Assembly (NCBI GenBank): GCA_029941115.1
Contig: JAPYRK010000012.1
Location: forward strand, 1 to 53,167
DNA: 53,167 nucleotides
From: Dehalococcoidia bacterium
GTDB taxonomy: Bacteria; Chloroflexota; Dehalococcoidia; UBA2979
Direction: 5' to 3'
The notes beneath the pieces are model-generated. The model made no database searches. It was not told the origin of the DNA and saw only the letters and a program-made list of their open reading frames with translations. Positions 1-8,919 of this stretch are shown piece after piece (the stretch's first letter is position 1; every line of letters begins with the position of its first letter). A program made the translations under genes and the position numbers.

Positions 1-1
1 G

Positions 2-889
2 CCTGCGACTGCTCAGCAGGCTCTAGAAAATATTGAAATGCGAGGACATCCGTGGAAAGGAACCGCTCTGGAGCGAACAACTTGGATGGACGGGCTCGGA
101 GATGTGCCACTCTTTGATGGATCACAAGAATATCTATACTGGGTTGGCTGTTCAGGATCGTTGGTTGAGCGCAATTTACCGATCACAAAGTCAGTTTTTA
201 AATTACTTCGTGAGGCTGGCACATCATTTGGTGTACTAGGTCAGGAGGAAACGTGTAACGGAGACCCTGCTCGCCGCTTAGGTAATGAGTATTTGTTTCA
301 AATTCTTGCGCAACAGTTGATCGAAACCTTTAAATCAAAGGGAGTGCAAAGAGTGATAACAAATTGTCCGCATTGTTTCAACACCTTTAAGAACGAATAT
401 CCACAATTCGAGGGTAAATTTGAAGTTTTGCATCATACCGAGTTTCTTGCTAGAGCCCTAACTAATGGCGACTTGAAGCCTAAATATGCTGTCACGGCCG
501 ATATTACCTATCATGATTCGTGTTATTTAGGACGTATGAATGGCACATATGATGCTCCGCGTCAAATCATTGAGCTTGTTCCTGGTGCCAATCTAGTGGA
601 AATGCAAAGAAATATGAGTCGGGGACTCTGTTGTGGAGCCGGCGGCGGAAATATGTGGCAAGAAGAAATTGGTGAGCGACGTGTTAATCATGTCCGTAGC
701 GAAGAAGCTGTTTCGACAGGGGCAAGTCAGGTAATCAGTAATTGTCCTTTTTGTATTCAAATGTTTGAGGATGGAGTCCCTTCGATTCAGCCGGAGGAAG
801 AGGGTAGAATCAAACCTTTTGATGTTGCTGAATTACTTGAAACGGCCATTTTTGGGCCAGCAAGCGCAGAGGTATCTGAGACCGAGTAG
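2..889 (+). CDS. CCG-domain Fe-S oxidoreductase, ETF-linked (3' part)
   Basis: The frame is already open at the left edge, so the N-terminus lies outside the window; 295 residues are present. Two cysteine-rich CCG domains of the heterodisulfide-reductase D / GlpC type are visible. The first has WVGCSGS, ETCNGDPARR and NCPHC; the second is complete with HDSCYLGR, CCGAGGG and NCPFC. Such domains bind a non-cubane [4Fe-4S] cluster. The gene precedes etfB and etfA on the same strand, after a 216-base gap. In many anaerobes and Chloroflexota a membrane protein with this C-terminal half (often called EMO) passes electrons from ETF to menaquinone; that role is inferred here, because the membrane-anchoring N-terminal half cannot be seen. 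A soluble lactate- or glycolate-oxidase Fe-S subunit is the main alternative. Confidence 0.85.
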   Translation, partial: PATAQQALENIEMRGHPWKGTALERTTWMDGLGDVPLFDGSQEYLYWVGCSGSLVERNLPITKSVFKLLREAGTSFGVLGQEETCNGDPARRLGNEYLFQILAQQLIETFKSKGVQRVITNCPHCFNTFKNEYPQFEGKFEVLHHTEFLARALTNGDLKPKYAVTADITYHDSCYLGRMNGTYDAPRQIIELVPGANLVEMQRNMSRGLCCGAGGGNMWQEEIGERRVNHVRSEEAVSTGASQVISNCPFCIQMFEDGVPSIQPEEEGRIKPFDVAELLETAIFGPASAEVSETE

Positions 890-1105
890 TAACTAGATTA
901 GTTCAATTTTGTGTGTAGTTGATGTCGGACTTTCTATACTTGGTGTCAGGCACTAACATACTCGTGATTAATCCGAGAAATCTGCATAATAAAGGGATGG
1001 ACACAAGGGTGAGCTGAGATATCATCGTCTATAAGTTAATTTGTCTGCGAAGCCTAAACTGTATGGTGAGCGGACTGGATATGAAGAAGAATTCAAGGGG
1101 GAAAA

Positions 1106-1912
1106 ATGCATTTAGTAGTGTGTGCGAAACAGATACCAGACCCAGACACTCCACCGTCAGCTTTTAAAATAGATGAGGCTACTAACTCGGTTGTTCCAGC
1201 ACCGGGAATTTCGCCAATCCTTTCTCAGTTTGACGGTATAGCTGCTGAAGCCGCTCTGCGTATAAAGGAGTCCGGTGGTGAAGATGCTAAGGTCACAGTT
1301 ATATCGATGGGGGCCGAGTCTGCACGAGCAGCTATCAAGCAAGTACTCGCTATGGGCGCGGACGAGGGTGTACTCCTAAATGATGATGCGTTTGAAGGTG
1401 GAGACTCCTATACGACCGCTAAAGTTCTTGCCTCAGCTATCAGAGAACTCGGTGATGTAGACGCTGTATTTTGTGGTCGTCAGGCTGCGGATTGGGACAT
1501 GGGGCAGGTTGGTCTATTGCTAGCTGAAGAACTAGGCTGGGCCTCCGCAATTATTGCCAAAGATATTAATTATGCCGATGGTAATGTGTCAGTACAACGC
1601 GTTTTGACTGACGGGTATGAAACGGTACAGATGGCCTTACCTGCGGTGATGACGGTTTCGAATGAGTTCGGCGAGCCACGTTATCCAAAATTGCCTCAAA
1701 TTATGGCTGCCGCAAAGAAGACGGTGACTCAGTATTCGGCAAGTGAACTCGGTCTTGATGCAGCGGAAGTGGGATCAGCCGGATCCAGATTGAAAATCGA
1801 GAAGTTATTTATCCCTGAAACGGATTCGAATGTCGAATTCATGACGGGTGACACACCACAGGAGCTGGCAGCTGCACTCGTTCAGAGATTGCAAGCGGAT
1901 AAGTTAATTTAA
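1106..1912 (+). CDS. etfB: Electron transfer flavoprotein subunit beta
   Basis: 268 residues, the usual length for EtfB. The N-terminus MHLVVCAKQIPDP and the internal GRQAADWDMGQVG, which matches the family signature around the AMP site, identify it. With EtfA it forms the soluble FAD/AMP heterodimer that accepts electrons from acyl-CoA dehydrogenases. A strong ribosome binding site (AAGGGGG, 4 bases before the ATG) supports the start. The 64-base spacing to etfA indicates one transcript. At least one acyl-CoA dehydrogenase in this window (42952-44133) is a plausible donor. Confidence 0.95.
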   Translation: MHLVVCAKQIPDPDTPPSAFKIDEATNSVVPAPGISPILSQFDGIAAEAALRIKESGGEDAKVTVISMGAESARAAIKQVLAMGADEGVLLNDDAFEGGDSYTTAKVLASAIRELGDVDAVFCGRQAADWDMGQVGLLLAEELGWASAIIAKDINYADGNVSVQRVLTDGYETVQMALPAVMTVSNEFGEPRYPKLPQIMAAAKKTVTQYSASELGLDAAEVGSAGSRLKIEKLFIPETDSNVEFMTGDTPQELAAALVQRLQADKLI

Positions 1913-1976
1913 TTAAGATTTAATAATTGTAATAACTACCTTTTAGTAGGTGTAGAGAAAACGGAAGAGTGAAAAC

Positions 1977-2948
1977 ATGCCACATAATATTCTTGTTATA
2001 GGTGAACTTGATGAGAGATCGGCAAGTACAACAACGCTTGAACTACTTGCAGGTGCGTCTGAAATAGCAGCGGGAGGAAATGTAAGTGTCACATTGTTAG
2101 GGACGGGCGCGGCGCAAGCGACCGTAGCTTGTGGTGGAGCAAACACTGCGTATACCAGCGATGACGCCCAATATGATGATTTTCGCGGTGATCAATGGAT
2201 TTCGGCAATACAATCGGCTGTGGAGTCGGAAAGCCCAGATGTAATTCTGGTTGCACAGAGCATTGTCGGTCGAGAAGTAGGACCGCGACTTTCTTATAAG
2301 CTTGGGACGGCAGTGGCCATGGATTGCGTGTCTATTTCTGACGAGGGAGGATCAATTAAGGCGACTCGTCCGTGTTTCGGTGGAAATGCAATGGCGACTT
2401 ACGGATTTTCTACCAGCCCAGTGATTGCTACAGTTCGAGCGAAGTCATTTGAGGTTATTGAAGGTGGCAGTGGCCCGGCAACTTCGACTGAATTGCCAGC
2501 TGCAAGTGAATCGAGAACAGAGATTGTGGCCACGGAAGCCGCCACCTCCGAGGGATTGCAGATTCAGGATGCGACAGTTGTGGTTACTGGGGGTAGAGGC
2601 CTAGGTGATGCTGAAGCTTTTGGCGAAATGGAATCTATAGCGTCAGCGATTGGGTTAGATAAGGCTGCAGTGGGCGCCTCTCGGGCAGCAGTTGATTTAG
2701 GTTGGTATCCACCTAGTCAACAGGTTGGTCTAACGGGCAAGGTGGTGACGCCAGACCTGTATTTAGCAGTAGCTGTTTCGGGGGCCAGTCAGCATATGGC
2801 AGGTTGTTCGGGATCTAAAACTATCGTTGGAATTAATCGAGATGAAGAGGCTAATATTTGGTCGTTCTCCCGATACGGAATTATCGGTGATTACAAGCAG
2901 ATAGTTCCAGCTTTGATAGAGGAGCTTAAAAAGGCTTCCGGTAAATAG
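1977..2948 (+). CDS. etfA: Electron transfer flavoprotein subunit alpha
   Basis: 323 residues. The C-terminal FAD-binding domain is clear: VVTGGRGLG, then GASRAAVDLGWYP, QVGLTGKVVTPDLYLAVAVS and GASQHMAGCSGSKTIVGIN, the standard EtfA order ending in the dinucleotide-binding loop. The N-terminal half is the alpha/beta domain that packs on EtfB. It completes the ETF heterodimer. The start ATG has a GGAAGAG motif about 7 bases upstream. coaE follows after 50 bases. Confidence 0.95.
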   Translation: MPHNILVIGELDERSASTTTLELLAGASEIAAGGNVSVTLLGTGAAQATVACGGANTAYTSDDAQYDDFRGDQWISAIQSAVESESPDVILVAQSIVGREVGPRLSYKLGTAVAMDCVSISDEGGSIKATRPCFGGNAMATYGFSTSPVIATVRAKSFEVIEGGSGPATSTELPAASESRTEIVATEAATSEGLQIQDATVVVTGGRGLGDAEAFGEMESIASAIGLDKAAVGASRAAVDLGWYPPSQQVGLTGKVVTPDLYLAVAVSGASQHMAGCSGSKTIVGINRDEEANIWSFSRYGIIGDYKQIVPALIEELKKASGK

Positions 2949-2998
2949 GGGATTTTAATTTGTTTTAGAGAACAAACTATCATTAAAAGCGAGGATTT

Positions 2999-3607
2999 AT
3001 GACTGTAATTGGACTTACCGGAGGAATTGCGTCAGGTAAGAGTTTGGCATCAGAACATTTCGATGAGCTAGGTGCTCAAATTATTAATGGTGATTTACTT
3101 GGACATGCCTCGTACGCCCCAGGTACGCGAGGTTTCGACAAAGTTGTAGCTGAATTTGGCGAGGATATAGTTGGTGTAAATGGAGAAATCGATCGGGCCG
3201 TGTTCGGCCCGAGAATTTTTGCGTCTCCTGATGGTCTTGAAAAACTTAACTCAATTGTATGGCCTGAAATTCGACTCTTAGCAGAGGCAGAGATAAGTAG
3301 AATTAAGGCGGAAGATAACGACGTGGTAATAGTTTTGGAGGCAGCGGTTCTTATCGAAGCTGACTGGCAGGACTTATGCGATGAAGTCTGGGTTGTTAGC
3401 GTGCCGGTTGATATTACGAGATCACGCTTGATGGAGCGGAACAATTTGGATGAAGCATCAGCTCAAGCCCGAATTGAGTCACAAATGTCAATGGAGGAGC
3501 GAGAAGATTTTGCTGATGTGGTGATTCGCAATGACTCGTCAGTCGCTGAATTCAATAATCGCGTGGAGGAAGCATGGATTAGCTTACTTGAGAGAGTAGG
3601 CACATAA
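2999..3607 (+). CDS. coaE: Dephospho-CoA kinase
   Basis: 202 residues, typical length. It phosphorylates the 3'-hydroxyl of dephospho-CoA with ATP, the last step of CoA synthesis. The Walker A loop GLTGGIASGKS is at residues 5-15, and the CoaE-specific segments VVIVLEAAVLIEADW and MERNNLDEASAQARIESQMS follow. GAGG sits a few bases before the ATG. Its place after the ETF genes may be operonic; CoA supply fits the acyl-CoA metabolism encoded around it. Confidence 0.93.
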   Translation: MTVIGLTGGIASGKSLASEHFDELGAQIINGDLLGHASYAPGTRGFDKVVAEFGEDIVGVNGEIDRAVFGPRIFASPDGLEKLNSIVWPEIRLLAEAEISRIKAEDNDVVIVLEAAVLIEADWQDLCDEVWVVSVPVDITRSRLMERNNLDEASAQARIESQMSMEEREDFADVVIRNDSSVAEFNNRVEEAWISLLERVGT

Positions 3608-3636
3608 GCGTAAGGCTGGTTAACATAGCGCATCAG

Positions 3637-3667
3637 TTGACGTTTATTTCGGTTGAGAATAATTCTC
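3637..3667 (+). promoter_or_regulatory. Candidate promoter with overlapping operator palindrome
   Basis: TTGACG (3637-3642) and AATAAT (3658-3663) resemble -35 and -10 boxes with a short 15-base spacer. A perfect 13-base inverted repeat, GAGAAT-A-ATTCTC (3655-3667), lies over the -10 box. It is placed 48 bases before the start of the NorQ-like gene. Seen by eye only; short palindromes also arise by chance. Confidence 0.35.
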
Positions 3668-3715
3668 TGTCGGGCATTTTATTGATATGGAAAATTGATT
3701 ACGGACAGAGGCAAA

Positions 3716-4579
3716 ATGACTAAAGAAAATAAAAGTTACACCCAGCTAGCAGTTGAGGACTTTAGACTGACAAAAGAGCCATATTACCTGGAAATTAATG
3801 ATGAAGTTAGTCTCTTTGAAGCCGCCTACAATAACCATATTCCTGTTCTGCTAAAAGGTCCTACCGGAGTAGGAAAAACGCGCTTCATTGAGCATATGAC
3901 ATGGCGGTTGCAGAACAGCGTTGGGGATGCTCCTTCAGACGGAGTTCCACTTATAACGGTTGCTTGCCATGAAGATTTAACGGCATCTGACTTGGTTGGC
4001 AGATATCTTCTTGAGGGAGATGAGACCAGATGGATAGATGGCCCGATAACACGAGCAACAAAAGCCGGAGCAATTTGCTATCTTGACGAGGTTGTTGAAG
4101 CACGGAAAGACACCACTGTTTTAATTCATCCATTGACCGATTATCGAAGACTATTGCCGGTGGAAAAACGCGGAGAACTACTAGAGGCTGCCGATGGTTT
4201 TCTATTGGTGATGTCGTATAATCCAGGTTACCAGTCTGCACTTAAGGACCTAAAACACTCGACACGACAACGATTTATATCTATTGATTTTGGCTATCCA
4301 GATCGCGATCAAGAGGCAGCGATAATAGAGGTTGAATCAGGAGCAACACCTGAGTACTCGAGAGATCTTGCAAAGCTTGCCGAAAAAGTTAGAAACTTAA
4401 AAGAGCATGGTCTTGGTGAGGGTGTATCGACTCGATTGCTGGTCTATGCGGGTAAGCTTATGGTGGCAGGGATCTCACCTCGCCGTGCATGTCAAGTTTC
4501 AGTTGTCTGGGCTTTAACGGATGACATGGAGGTTCAACGATCAATTGAAGAAGTAGTCACTTCCATTTTTGACGAATAA
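3716..4579 (+). CDS. NorQ/CbbQ-type MoxR-family AAA+ ATPase
   Basis: 287 residues from the ATG at 3716, chosen over an upstream in-frame TTG (3695) because AGAGG lies about 6 bases before it. Walker A is [12 protein letters not shown], Walker B is [10 protein letters not shown], and the CbbQ/NorQ signature [18 protein letters not shown] lies between. The C-terminal [17 protein letters not shown] fits the CbbQ C-terminal domain. Proteins of this family work with a VWA partner (CbbO/NorD), using ATP to remodel or insert metal into a client enzyme such as Rubisco or nitric oxide reductase. The partner is the next gene, 41 bases downstream. No client is encoded nearby, so the target is unknown. 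Confidence 0.85.
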   Translation: MTKENKSYTQLAVEDFRLTKEPYYLEINDEVSLFEAAYNNHIPVLLKGPTGVGKTRFIEHMTWRLQNSVGDAPSDGVPLITVACHEDLTASDLVGRYLLEGDETRWIDGPITRATKAGAICYLDEVVEARKDTTVLIHPLTDYRRLLPVEKRGELLEAADGFLLVMSYNPGYQSALKDLKHSTRQRFISIDFGYPDRDQEAAIIEVESGATPEYSRDLAKLAEKVRNLKEHGLGEGVSTRLLVYAGKLMVAGISPRRACQVSVVWALTDDMEVQRSIEEVVTSIFDE

Positions 4580-4620
4580 TCAGTGTGTTAATTACATAAA
4601 ATACTTGAGAATATATCTAA

Positions 4621-7600
4621 ATGCCAGAATCTTATGTAGATAGATTAGTAGCTCGTTATGAGGAGCAACTCCAAGGGTTTGGGGCATCTCTACCCGAAGA
4701 ATTTAAGAAGAGTGCACTACTTTTAGATGGCGTTCTTGGGGAGTCTGAGCTTGATCAATGGGCTGAAACCGGGATCAGGCTTGCCGGTCAGAGTCTCAGA
4801 GCCTGGGAGGCTGCCACAGAGTATTTTCGAGCCACCCCGGTCATACACGCAACCATAGGATTTCAGGGAATTATTGCGTGGGCCCAGTTGGCCGCAAATA
4901 TCGCAGAGAAGTCATCATTGGTGGCAGCTTCATTCATTAAATTTACTCCCTCTGTCTTGGAATACTTGACCTTGGACGACCTTGAAGAATGGTCGCTGCA
5001 GGGCGACAGACTCTTTAGAGGTAATTGGAAGTCCGGGACCTTATCAGCCGCTTATTTCGAACATACTCCGGCTCTGTTAAAATTTTTGCCACTTGCTTCG
5101 ATAGAGAAGTTGGTCAGTATTATTGACGCGCTTACCGAGCGTTCATACGAACTTGCTAGCACGTGTCTTGAGAGCGCTACGAGAATATTTGGTGAGCTTG
5201 AGTCATCCGATAGAGAACCGTTTCTTGGTTTTGCTCGAGCCGTCACGCGTGCCTCATGGGCAGATACCAGACTTTACTTCGAGCGAGGCCCGTCATTAAT
5301 CACGTCTATCAGTCCGGAACATCGGGCAGACTTTCTTGATCTCTCCGCGAAAGTTACCAGTGAAGTCGGGAGACAAGCATTTCCGCTGTTTGCAGATGCG
5401 GCTGAGTCATTAGGTCAGTTATCTGAGGATACCCATGCTGAACATATTCTTTTTGCCTCTAATATCGCGATCGGCAGTCCGACAGCGGCGATGGAGTATT
5501 TGAAGATCGTGCCATTTGTGAGTAATCGACTAACTTCTGAGCAGTTACGTAGATGGTCTGCAGTTGGTGAAGAAATTTTAACTGTGGAGAATAATGCTGA
5601 AGGTGCGGAAGCATTTTTCCGACTTGAGTCTACCAGAGCGGAAAATTCACTACAGGAGCTTTCGTCCCGAATAGAGCTGGCTTCAATAAATACATTATTA
5701 AGGATGTATGCCAAAGCTCTAACTGGTGAGCAAGTGGGTATTTATTCGGTTGAAGAACTGGTTGATCAAAACATTGGATGGGTGCAGGAGTCGGTAGCTA
5801 CGACTGAGGGATCTTCTATATATCTACCGCCCTTTGTCGCAACGTTTGATGAGCAGGAAGCTAATTTTCAATCGTACAAAGTTTTTGCTACTCATCAGAC
5901 GGGAAGAATTGAGTTCGGTTCATTTCGCTACAAGTGGAATCAGCCTGGAATTTATACGGGTTCAACTATTCTCGAGCGTGAGGAATCCGCTCAGTCTAGG
6001 AGAGAAGTTTCTGCGGATTCAGATGAGGTGTCGCCATCCTCCGCACTTACCGCGATGCAGAGATACTTTAACGTATTTGATGAACGTATTCTTATTTCAG
6101 GTATCTTCACGGTAGTGGAAGATACGAGGGTGGATGCGTACGTAAGTCGTGAGTATGGTGGGATTAGGAAATGGCTTCGACAATTGCAGGCTCACGAAGG
6201 TAATCGTCGACCACGAGTCGAGAATATGCCACTAAGGGCTGCTTTTGTCGAAAACTTACTTAGGACATCTCTGGGGAGACCAGAGACAATGCGTTGGCCA
6301 ACCGTATATCGAGAGTTTCTGGAAAGTGGCTTGGCTGCGCTGAAAATTGTCGAACAAGATGACGCAACCGTTCAGGATTCGGCTGAGGCAGCTGCAGCTA
6401 TTTTTGATATTGCGCAGCGAATTCCAAATGTTACCCCGGCCATGTCAGATGGTAAATTTGATTTCGATTCACCTTCTGAAGATATGTTGAGCATTCAGCC
6501 AGCAATGCCCTCGGGCGATGGACCACCGTTGGATATGCAGTCAAATGATCAAGAAATTGAATTTGAAAATCCACCACAGCCTGAGTTCCGTGGTGACTTC
6601 AAGCCTGAGCTCGTGCAATTACTTGCTCGACTCAAGCAGCAGCAAGAAGGCCAGGTGGACGGTGAGGGCGCTCCTCTTACGAAGGAGCAGCTGAAAGAAT
6701 TATTAGAAAATTCGGTGGAAATCACTATTGCGGAGTGGGCTGAGGGTGATTTGGACGAATCTCTGGGGATGTTCCTAGAAAATCTTGAGCAGGCCGCTAC
6801 GCCTTCTGGTGAAGGAAAATCTGATGACGACAGCAAAGGATCGGACGAGTCATCGGGTGGTCAGGGTGATGGTGAGGAGCAAGAACTACCAATGGAAATC
6901 GACTGGTCCTATTATGACGAGTGGGACTTCAGAGCCTCAGATTACCGTCCTCGATGGACCCGAGTAGGACAAAGATTCCACGAAGCAGAGGAAGAACCTG
7001 AATTTTACGAGGAAACTCTTCGTCGTCATCATGGTTTGGTCATGGAAACACGCAAACAATTTGAGATGATGCGGCCAGAGGTATTTAAGAAGATCAAGAG
7101 AGTTGAAGATGGCGACGAACTCGACGTGGATCTTGCGATCGAGTTTTATATTGACAAGAAAGCTGGAATTGGACCGACCGGTAAAGTGTACAACAAGCGA
7201 AATAAGATGGAACGAGATGTAGCAGTCGCATTTTTATTAGATATGTCCGCCTCCACCGATGAGGAGATTGAGAAGCAGCGTCAATCTAACTCTAATGATG
7301 ACGACGAAGATGATTTTGATGGAGACCCAAGAAAATATTTCCAATGGCTTGCTGCCCGACGCGCAAGTCAGATGATCGAGCCGCCGAAACGCATAATCGA
7401 TCTTGAGAAGGAATCAGCTGTTCTGATAGTTGAAGCACTGGAGGCCATTGGAGACTCGTACGGTATCTACGGATTTTCGGGATATGGCCGAGATAATGTT
7501 GAGTTCCATATTATTAAAGACCTAGAGGAACCTATGGGGCCATTAGTTCAACGTAGAATCGGTAAAATCGAACCTATTCGATCTACTCGAATGGGGCCGG

Positions 7601-7917
7601 CGATTAGGCACACTATTCATAAATTAAACGAGTACGATGCTAAGGTGAAAATTTTAATTATGGTTTCTGATGGGCGTCCCCAAGACCACGGCTATGGAAA
7701 AGATCGGACTGAAAAAGAGTATGCGGTTCACGATACCAAGCAGGCTCTTCTTGAGGCGAAACGTGATGGCATCACTCCTTTTTTGATTACCGTAGATAAA
7801 GAAGGGCATGATTACTTGCAACAAATGTGTGACGATATTGGGTATGAAGTGGTGGACGACATTGAGAGTCTCCCAAGAAGATTACCGACTCTTTATCGAC
7901 ACTTGGCAGTCGAATAG
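4621..7917 (+). CDS. Giant NorD/CbbO-type VWA-domain protein
   Basis: 1098 residues, larger than typical NorD/CbbO (roughly 600-800). Residues 1 to about 370 look like tandem alpha-helical repeats, with recurring YF.hTP and LeeW..xG patterns (for example EYFRATPVI, AYFEHTPALL, FIKFTPSVLEYL). A middle region carries the NorD-like core. An acidic, Ser/Gly-rich linker (about 725-760) precedes MEIDWSYYDEWDF. The C-terminal VWA domain (about 865-1098) has a metal-ion-dependent adhesion motif DMSAS and a later IMVSDGRPQD. The acidic insert SNDDDEDDFDGD lies inside the VWA domain. No signal peptide is visible, so it is probably cytosolic and acts with the AAA+ ATPase upstream. The ribosome binding site is weak. 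Its client is not identifiable here. Confidence 0.8.
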   Translation: MPESYVDRLVARYEEQLQGFGASLPEEFKKSALLLDGVLGESELDQWAETGIRLAGQSLRAWEAATEYFRATPVIHATIGFQGIIAWAQLAANIAEKSSLVAASFIKFTPSVLEYLTLDDLEEWSLQGDRLFRGNWKSGTLSAAYFEHTPALLKFLPLASIEKLVSIIDALTERSYELASTCLESATRIFGELESSDREPFLGFARAVTRASWADTRLYFERGPSLITSISPEHRADFLDLSAKVTSEVGRQAFPLFADAAESLGQLSEDTHAEHILFASNIAIGSPTAAMEYLKIVPFVSNRLTSEQLRRWSAVGEEILTVENNAEGAEAFFRLESTRAENSLQELSSRIELASINTLLRMYAKALTGEQVGIYSVEELVDQNIGWVQESVATTEGSSIYLPPFVATFDEQEANFQSYKVFATHQTGRIEFGSFRYKWNQPGIYTGSTILEREESAQSRREVSADSDEVSPSSALTAMQRYFNVFDERILISGIFTVVEDTRVDAYVSREYGGIRKWLRQLQAHEGNRRPRVENMPLRAAFVENLLRTSLGRPETMRWPTVYREFLESGLAALKIVEQDDATVQDSAEAAAAIFDIAQRIPNVTPAMSDGKFDFDSPSEDMLSIQPAMPSGDGPPLDMQSNDQEIEFENPPQPEFRGDFKPELVQLLARLKQQQEGQVDGEGAPLTKEQLKELLENSVEITIAEWAEGDLDESLGMFLENLEQAATPSGEGKSDDDSKGSDESSGGQGDGEEQELPMEIDWSYYDEWDFRASDYRPRWTRVGQRFHEAEEEPEFYEETLRRHHGLVMETRKQFEMMRPEVFKKIKRVEDGDELDVDLAIEFYIDKKAGIGPTGKVYNKRNKMERDVAVAFLLDMSASTDEEIEKQRQSNSNDDDEDDFDGDPRKYFQWLAARRASQMIEPPKRIIDLEKESAVLIVEALEAIGDSYGIYGFSGYGRDNVEFHIIKDLEEPMGPLVQRRIGKIEPIRSTRMGPAIRHTIHKLNEYDAKVKILIMVSDGRPQDHGYGKDRTEKEYAVHDTKQALLEAKRDGITPFLITVDKEGHDYLQQMCDDIGYEVVDDIESLPRRLPTLYRHLAVE

Positions 7918-7920
7918 ACG

Positions 7921-8889
7921 TTAGATAGTTTCTGTATTCTCTGATACTTTTCTTAGATCTAGATGGCCGATAATCTCAATCATCGCCTGTACAATTTGTT
8001 GATCGGACACCCTAGGGAACATTAATTTAGCAATCATATAGGGACTGTAGCCTTCGTTGCTTTCGAGTAATAAATTAATTCGATGTCCTCTTTTTTCGTG
8101 GTGCTTTAGGAATCTCTGGAAAACACGTGCCGGATTATTAATCTGCGGACCGTGGCCAGGATAAATAGTGGAAATGTGCTCCTTTTGAATTTCATTAACT
8201 GACTGAATGAAGACTGGTAATGATGGCCAATGGCTATAATTTGAAATAGGAGAATCAGATTTCTTGACCTCGTCTTCCACAAAATGAAGACCAGAGGTGG
8301 GGATAGTTCTTTCTAGTAGCGTGTCACCTGAAAATAGCGATGAGTCCTCTTTTATAAGCGCCACCAAATTACCTCGGGTGTGCCCTGGTGCTGATATGAT
8401 CGTGAGTTTTTTGTTTTCGGCTAGGTCTATTTCATCCAAATGGTTCACTGTCGCGATAGCTGAGGCAGGGCAGGATTGCCATCTCAAAGCGGGGACAGCA
8501 CTGCTTTTGTGTAAATTTTCAGCTATTGAATCAGGGAGACCATTTTTTCTAAGGTATTCGATTCTTCGTGCTCGATCTAACACATGTCCAGTATTCCCCT
8601 GAATTAACTTACTTTGTGCAAAAGGATGTGCCAAGATGGTTGTTCCACTAGCTGCCCATTTATAGGCTAGTCCCGCATGATCAATATGCTCATGGGTGAT
8701 CAGAACAAGTTCGATATCTTGGGGGGTAATGTTTTCGTGTAACAGAGCTGTCTGCATCAAATCCCAGGAATATGACAGTGTTGGGCTATCAATTTCAGCA
8801 CCAGCATCGATTAAAATCCATTTGTTTTGTTTAGCCAGTGGGAGCGCCCACGACGTATTTGATCCTGATGATAACGGAATTGGTTCCAT
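7921..8889 (-). CDS. MBL-fold metallo-hydrolase
   Basis: 322 residues. The metallo-beta-lactamase motif THEHIDHAG (HxHxDH) binds two metals. Later ligands are visible in SAPGHTRGN, FSGDTLL and IYPGHGP. A C-terminal helical, winged-helix-like extension of about 80 residues (after the GHGP motif) resembles the tail of LACTB2 / glyoxalase-II-like hydrolases. Substrate unknown; candidates are thioesters or RNA. It is the last gene of the leftward operon and converges on the VWA gene with a 3-base gap. No obvious ribosome binding site precedes the ATG. Confidence 0.8.
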   Translation of the reverse strand: MEPIPLSSGSNTSWALPLAKQNKWILIDAGAEIDSPTLSYSWDLMQTALLHENITPQDIELVLITHEHIDHAGLAYKWAASGTTILAHPFAQSKLIQGNTGHVLDRARRIEYLRKNGLPDSIAENLHKSSAVPALRWQSCPASAIATVNHLDEIDLAENKKLTIISAPGHTRGNLVALIKEDSSLFSGDTLLERTIPTSGLHFVEDEVKKSDSPISNYSHWPSLPVFIQSVNEIQKEHISTIYPGHGPQINNPARVFQRFLKHHEKRGHRINLLLESNEGYSPYMIAKLMFPRVSDQQIVQAMIEIIGHLDLRKVSENTETI

Positions 8890-8919
8890 ACTTTTAGTGT
8901 ATTAAAAGGTATGTATTAG

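Noticed and set aside
890-1105. Riboswitch or small gene in the gap before etfB
   Set aside because: No open frame with a ribosome binding site and no stable or recognisable leader structure could be supported in this 216-base gap.
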